The position numbers and the translations under genes were made by a program. From Mytilus californianus (Eukaryota > Mollusca > Bivalvia > Mytilida > Mytilidae), in NCBI RefSeq assembly GCF_021869535.1, contig NW_026262593.1, positions 67,544,322-67,608,321 of the forward strand: 64,000 nt of DNA, given 5' to 3'. Positions 60,964 through 64,000 of this stretch are shown piece after piece. The notes beneath the pieces were generated by a model. It had not been told where the DNA came from and did not search any database. It was given only the letters and a program-made list of their open reading frames with translations. The first letter of the stretch is position 1; each line of letters starts with the position of its first letter.

Positions 60964-63900
60964 TACCTGTTATTAGGGGATTCTAGGGCTAAAAACTCGA
61001 TCATATCGTGCTTGGTCATGAATTTTTTCTTTGGTAAGTTTGGTTGTTTTCGGTATGTTGGCGCTCAGTTATCCTTAACCCGGATCAGTGCACTCTGTTC
61101 AATAGTTAACTTTTGATGCCCAGTATATTAACTTTCTTGAGATATATAGGGTATACCTGTTTTTAGAGGATTCAAGGGTTAAAAACTCGATCATATTGTG
61201 CTTGGTCATGTATTTTTTCTTAGGTTATGTTCGGCCGTTTTCGGTATGTTGTCAATCAATAATTCTTAACCAGGATCTGTGCACTTTAATCACTACGTAA
61301 CTTTCGTTGCCCATTCCGTTTTCTTTCTTATTTTATTCAGGATGTACCTGTTATTAGGGGATTCTAGGGCTAAAAACTCGATCAAATCGTGCTTGGTCAT
61401 GTATTTTTTCTTTGGTAAGTTCGACCGTTTTCGGTATGTTGGCTCTCAGTAATCCTCATTCCGGATCAGTGCACTCTATTCAATACTAAAATTTTGTTGC
61501 TCAGTATATTAGATGTCTTGAGATATATAGGGTATACCTGTTTTTAGAGGATTCAAGGGAGCAAAACTCGATCATATCGTGCTTGGTCAGATATTTTTTT
61601 CGGTTAGGTTCGGCCGTTTTCGGTATGTTGTCAATCAATAATCCTTAACCTGGATCTGTGCACTTTATGCAGTGCTTAACGTTTGTTGCCCAGTCCATTT
61701 GCTTTCTTATGATATATAGGATATACCTGTTTTTAGGGGATTCAAGGGCTAAAAACTCGATCATACCGTGCATGGTCATGTATTTTTTCTTTGGTAAGTT
61801 TGGCTGTTTCCGGTATGTTGGCGCTCAGTTATCCTTAACCAGGAACTGTGCACTCTTTTCAATACTTAACTTTTGTTGCCCAGTATATCAGTTGTCTTGG
61901 GTTATAAAGAGTTTATCTGTTTTTAGAGGATTCAAGGGTTCAAAACTCGATCATGTCGTTCTTTGTCATGTATTTACTCTTATGTTAGGTTCGGCCGTTT
62001 TCGGTATGTTGTCAATCAAGTATCCTTAACCCTGATCTGTGCACTTTATTCAGTACTTAACTAATGCTGCCCTGTTCATTTGCTTTCTTAGGATAAATAT
62101 AGGATATACCTGTTATTAAAGGATTCAAGGGCTGAAAACTCGATCACATCGTGCTTGGACATGTATTATTTCTTTTGGAATTTTGGGTGTTTTCGATATG
62201 TTGGCGCTCAGTTCTCCTTAACCCGGACTAGTGCACTCTGTTCAATACTTAACATTTATTGCCCAGTATATTATCTTTCTTGGGATATATAGGGTATATC
62301 CGTTTTTAGAGTATTCAAGGGTTCAAAACTCGATCATATTGTACTTGGTCATGTATTTTTCTTAGGTTAGGTTCGGCCCTTTTCGGTATACTAGTATTGT
62401 CAATCAATAATCCCTAAACCGGATCTGTGCCCTTTATTCAGCACTAACCTTTTGTTGCCTAGTTCATTTGCTTTCTTAAGATATGTAGGACATACCTGTT
62501 ATTAGAGGGTTCAAGGGCTAAAAACTTGATCATATCGTGATTGGTCATGTAATTTTTCTTTGGTAAGTTTTGCCGTTTTCGGTATGTTGGCGCTCAGTTA
62601 TCCTTAACCCGGATCATTGCACTCTGTTCAATACTTAACTTTTGTGGCCCAGTATATTAGATATCTTGGGATATATAGGATATAACTGTTTTTAGATGAT
62701 TCAAGGTTTCAAAACTCGATCACATCGTGCTTGGTCATGTATTTTTTCTTTGGTAAGTTGGCCGTTTTCGGTCTGTTGGCGCTCAGTAATCCTTATTCAG
62801 GAACTGTGCACTTTATTCAGCACTTAACTTCTATTGCCCAGTCGATTTGCCTTCTTAGGATATATAGGATATACCTGTCATTAGGGGATTCAAGAGCTGT
62901 AAACTCGATCATATCGTGCTTGGACATGTAATTTTTCTTTTGGAATTTTGGCGGTTTTCGATATGTTGGCGCTCGGTTATCCTTAACCCAGATCAGTGCA
63001 CTCTGTTAAATCCTTTACTTTTGTTGCCTTATCCATTTGCTTTCTTCACGTATAGAGGATATGCCTGTTATTAGGGTACTAAAGGTCTAAAAACTCAATC
63101 ATATCGTGCTTGGTCAGGTATTTTTTCTTAGGTTATGTTCGGCGATTTTCGGTATGTTGTCAATCAATTTTCCTTAACCCGGATCTGTGCAATTTATTCA
63201 GTGCTTAACTTTTGTTGCCGAATCCATTTGCTGTCTTAGGATATATAGGATATACCTGTTATTAGGGTATTCCAGGACTAAAAACTAGATCATATCATGC
63301 TTGTTCATGTATTTTTTATTTGGTAAGTTCGACCGTTTTCGGTATGTTGGTGCTCAGTAATCCTTAACCCGGATCAGTGCACTCTATTCAATATTTTACT
63401 TTTTTTGCCCAGTATATTAGCTTTCAAGGGATATATACCTGTTTTAAGAGGATTCACGGGTGCAAAACTCGATCATATCGTGCTTAGTCATGTATTTTTT
63501 CTTAGGTTTGGTTTGGCCGTTTTCGGTATGTTGTCAATCAATAATCCTTAACCCGGATCTGTGCACTTTATTTAGTACTTAACTTTTGTTTATTAGTCCA
63601 TTTGCTTTTTTAGAATATATAGGATATACCTGTTTTTAGTGGATTCAAGGGCTAAAAACTCGATTATATCGTGCTTGGTGATGTATTTTTTCTTTGGTAA
63701 GTTCGACCGCTTTCGGTATGTTGGTGCTCAGTAATCCATAACCCAGATCAGTGCAATCTGTTCAATACTTAACTTTGGTTGCCCAGTATATTAGTTTTCT
63801 TGGGATATATAGGATATACTTGTTTTTAGAGGATTCATGGGGTTCAAAACTCTATCATATCGTGCTTGGTCATGTATATTTTCTTAGGTTATGTTCGGCC

Positions 63901-64000
63901 GTTTTCGGTATGTTGTCAATCAATAATTCCTAACCCAGATCTGTGCACTTTATGCAGTACTTAATTTTTGTTGCCCATTCCATTTGCTTTCTTATGTTAT
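60964..64000. repeat. Satellite array, right block
   Basis: About 16 monomers, cut by the window end, with no gene. The block opens with the rest of the monomer interrupted at 56839. It then repeats a dimer with the same private variants as the left flank of the transposon (CATGAATTTTTTC at 56512 and 61018; CATATTGTGCTTGG). The order then follows the HOR with shortcuts. TTATGCAGTGC (61664) leads to a monomer with the unusual CTTAACTAATGCTGCC (62057). The GTTAAATCC monomer (63004) jumps near 63095 to the CTCAATCATATCG body. The CAATATTTTAC monomer (63388) jumps near 63505 to TTAGGTTTGGTTTGG, skipping two monomers. It closes with the GTGCAATCTG monomer at 63751 and the TTTATGCAGTAC monomer. Confidence 0.93.

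Noticed and set aside
1-64000. CRISPR array
   Set aside because: The repeats are contiguous 190-bp monomers without unique spacers, and no cas-like gene is present.

Overview
The window is almost entirely satellite DNA from a eukaryotic genome, and I find no protein-coding or RNA gene in it. About 58 kb of the 64 kb (1-435, 2251-56839, 60964-64000) is one uninterrupted family of AT-rich, head-to-tail monomers of about 190 bp (range seen about 184-197), roughly 300 copies, all in the same orientation. Two monomer classes alternate, so the basic unit is a dimer of about 380 bp. Class A carries words such as CAGTGCACTCTGTTCAAT, CCCAGTATATTA and GGGTATACCTG. Class B carries CTGTGCACTTTATTCAG, CCCAGTCCATTTGC and AGGATATACCTG. 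Above the dimer is a higher-order repeat (HOR): a fixed succession of 24 distinguishable monomers (about 4,580 bp), seen complete at 17609-22188 and in edited forms elsewhere. Nucleosome-scale monomers in a multi-level HOR are what centromeric or pericentromeric arrays of animals and plants look like; that role is inference. The host looks like an animal, perhaps an invertebrate such as a mollusc, but nothing in the sequence proves this.

Layout. 1-435: satellite. 436-2250: a 1.8-kb insertion made of two identical 471-bp direct repeats, each bounded by 21-bp inverted repeats, around an 873-bp AT-rich non-coding spacer. 2251 to about 22830: a mosaic of whole and edited HOR units, including a 1,520-bp doublet and several one- or two-monomer duplications. 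About 22830-33231 and about 33232-46673: a 10,402-bp segment tandemly duplicated at very high identity; inside the second copy an eight-monomer (1,520-bp) block has been further amplified to three near-identical copies. About 46674-56839: more edited HOR units, with an out-of-register deletion at 48996 and a five-monomer (955-bp) duplication. 56840-60963: a 4,124-bp transposon-like element with perfect 27-bp terminal inverted repeats, a TA target duplication, clusters of 16-bp palindromes at both ends and about ten 256-bp tandem repeats in its core, but no transposase. 60964-64000: satellite.

How it fits together. The array evolves by unequal exchange at several scales (190, 374/380, 955, 1520, 4580 and 10402 bp) and has been hit by two non-autonomous mobile elements. 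Both elements sit within a few bases of the same spot in the same monomer subtype. The short open frames that cross the satellite are by-products of the repeat and are not annotated as genes.
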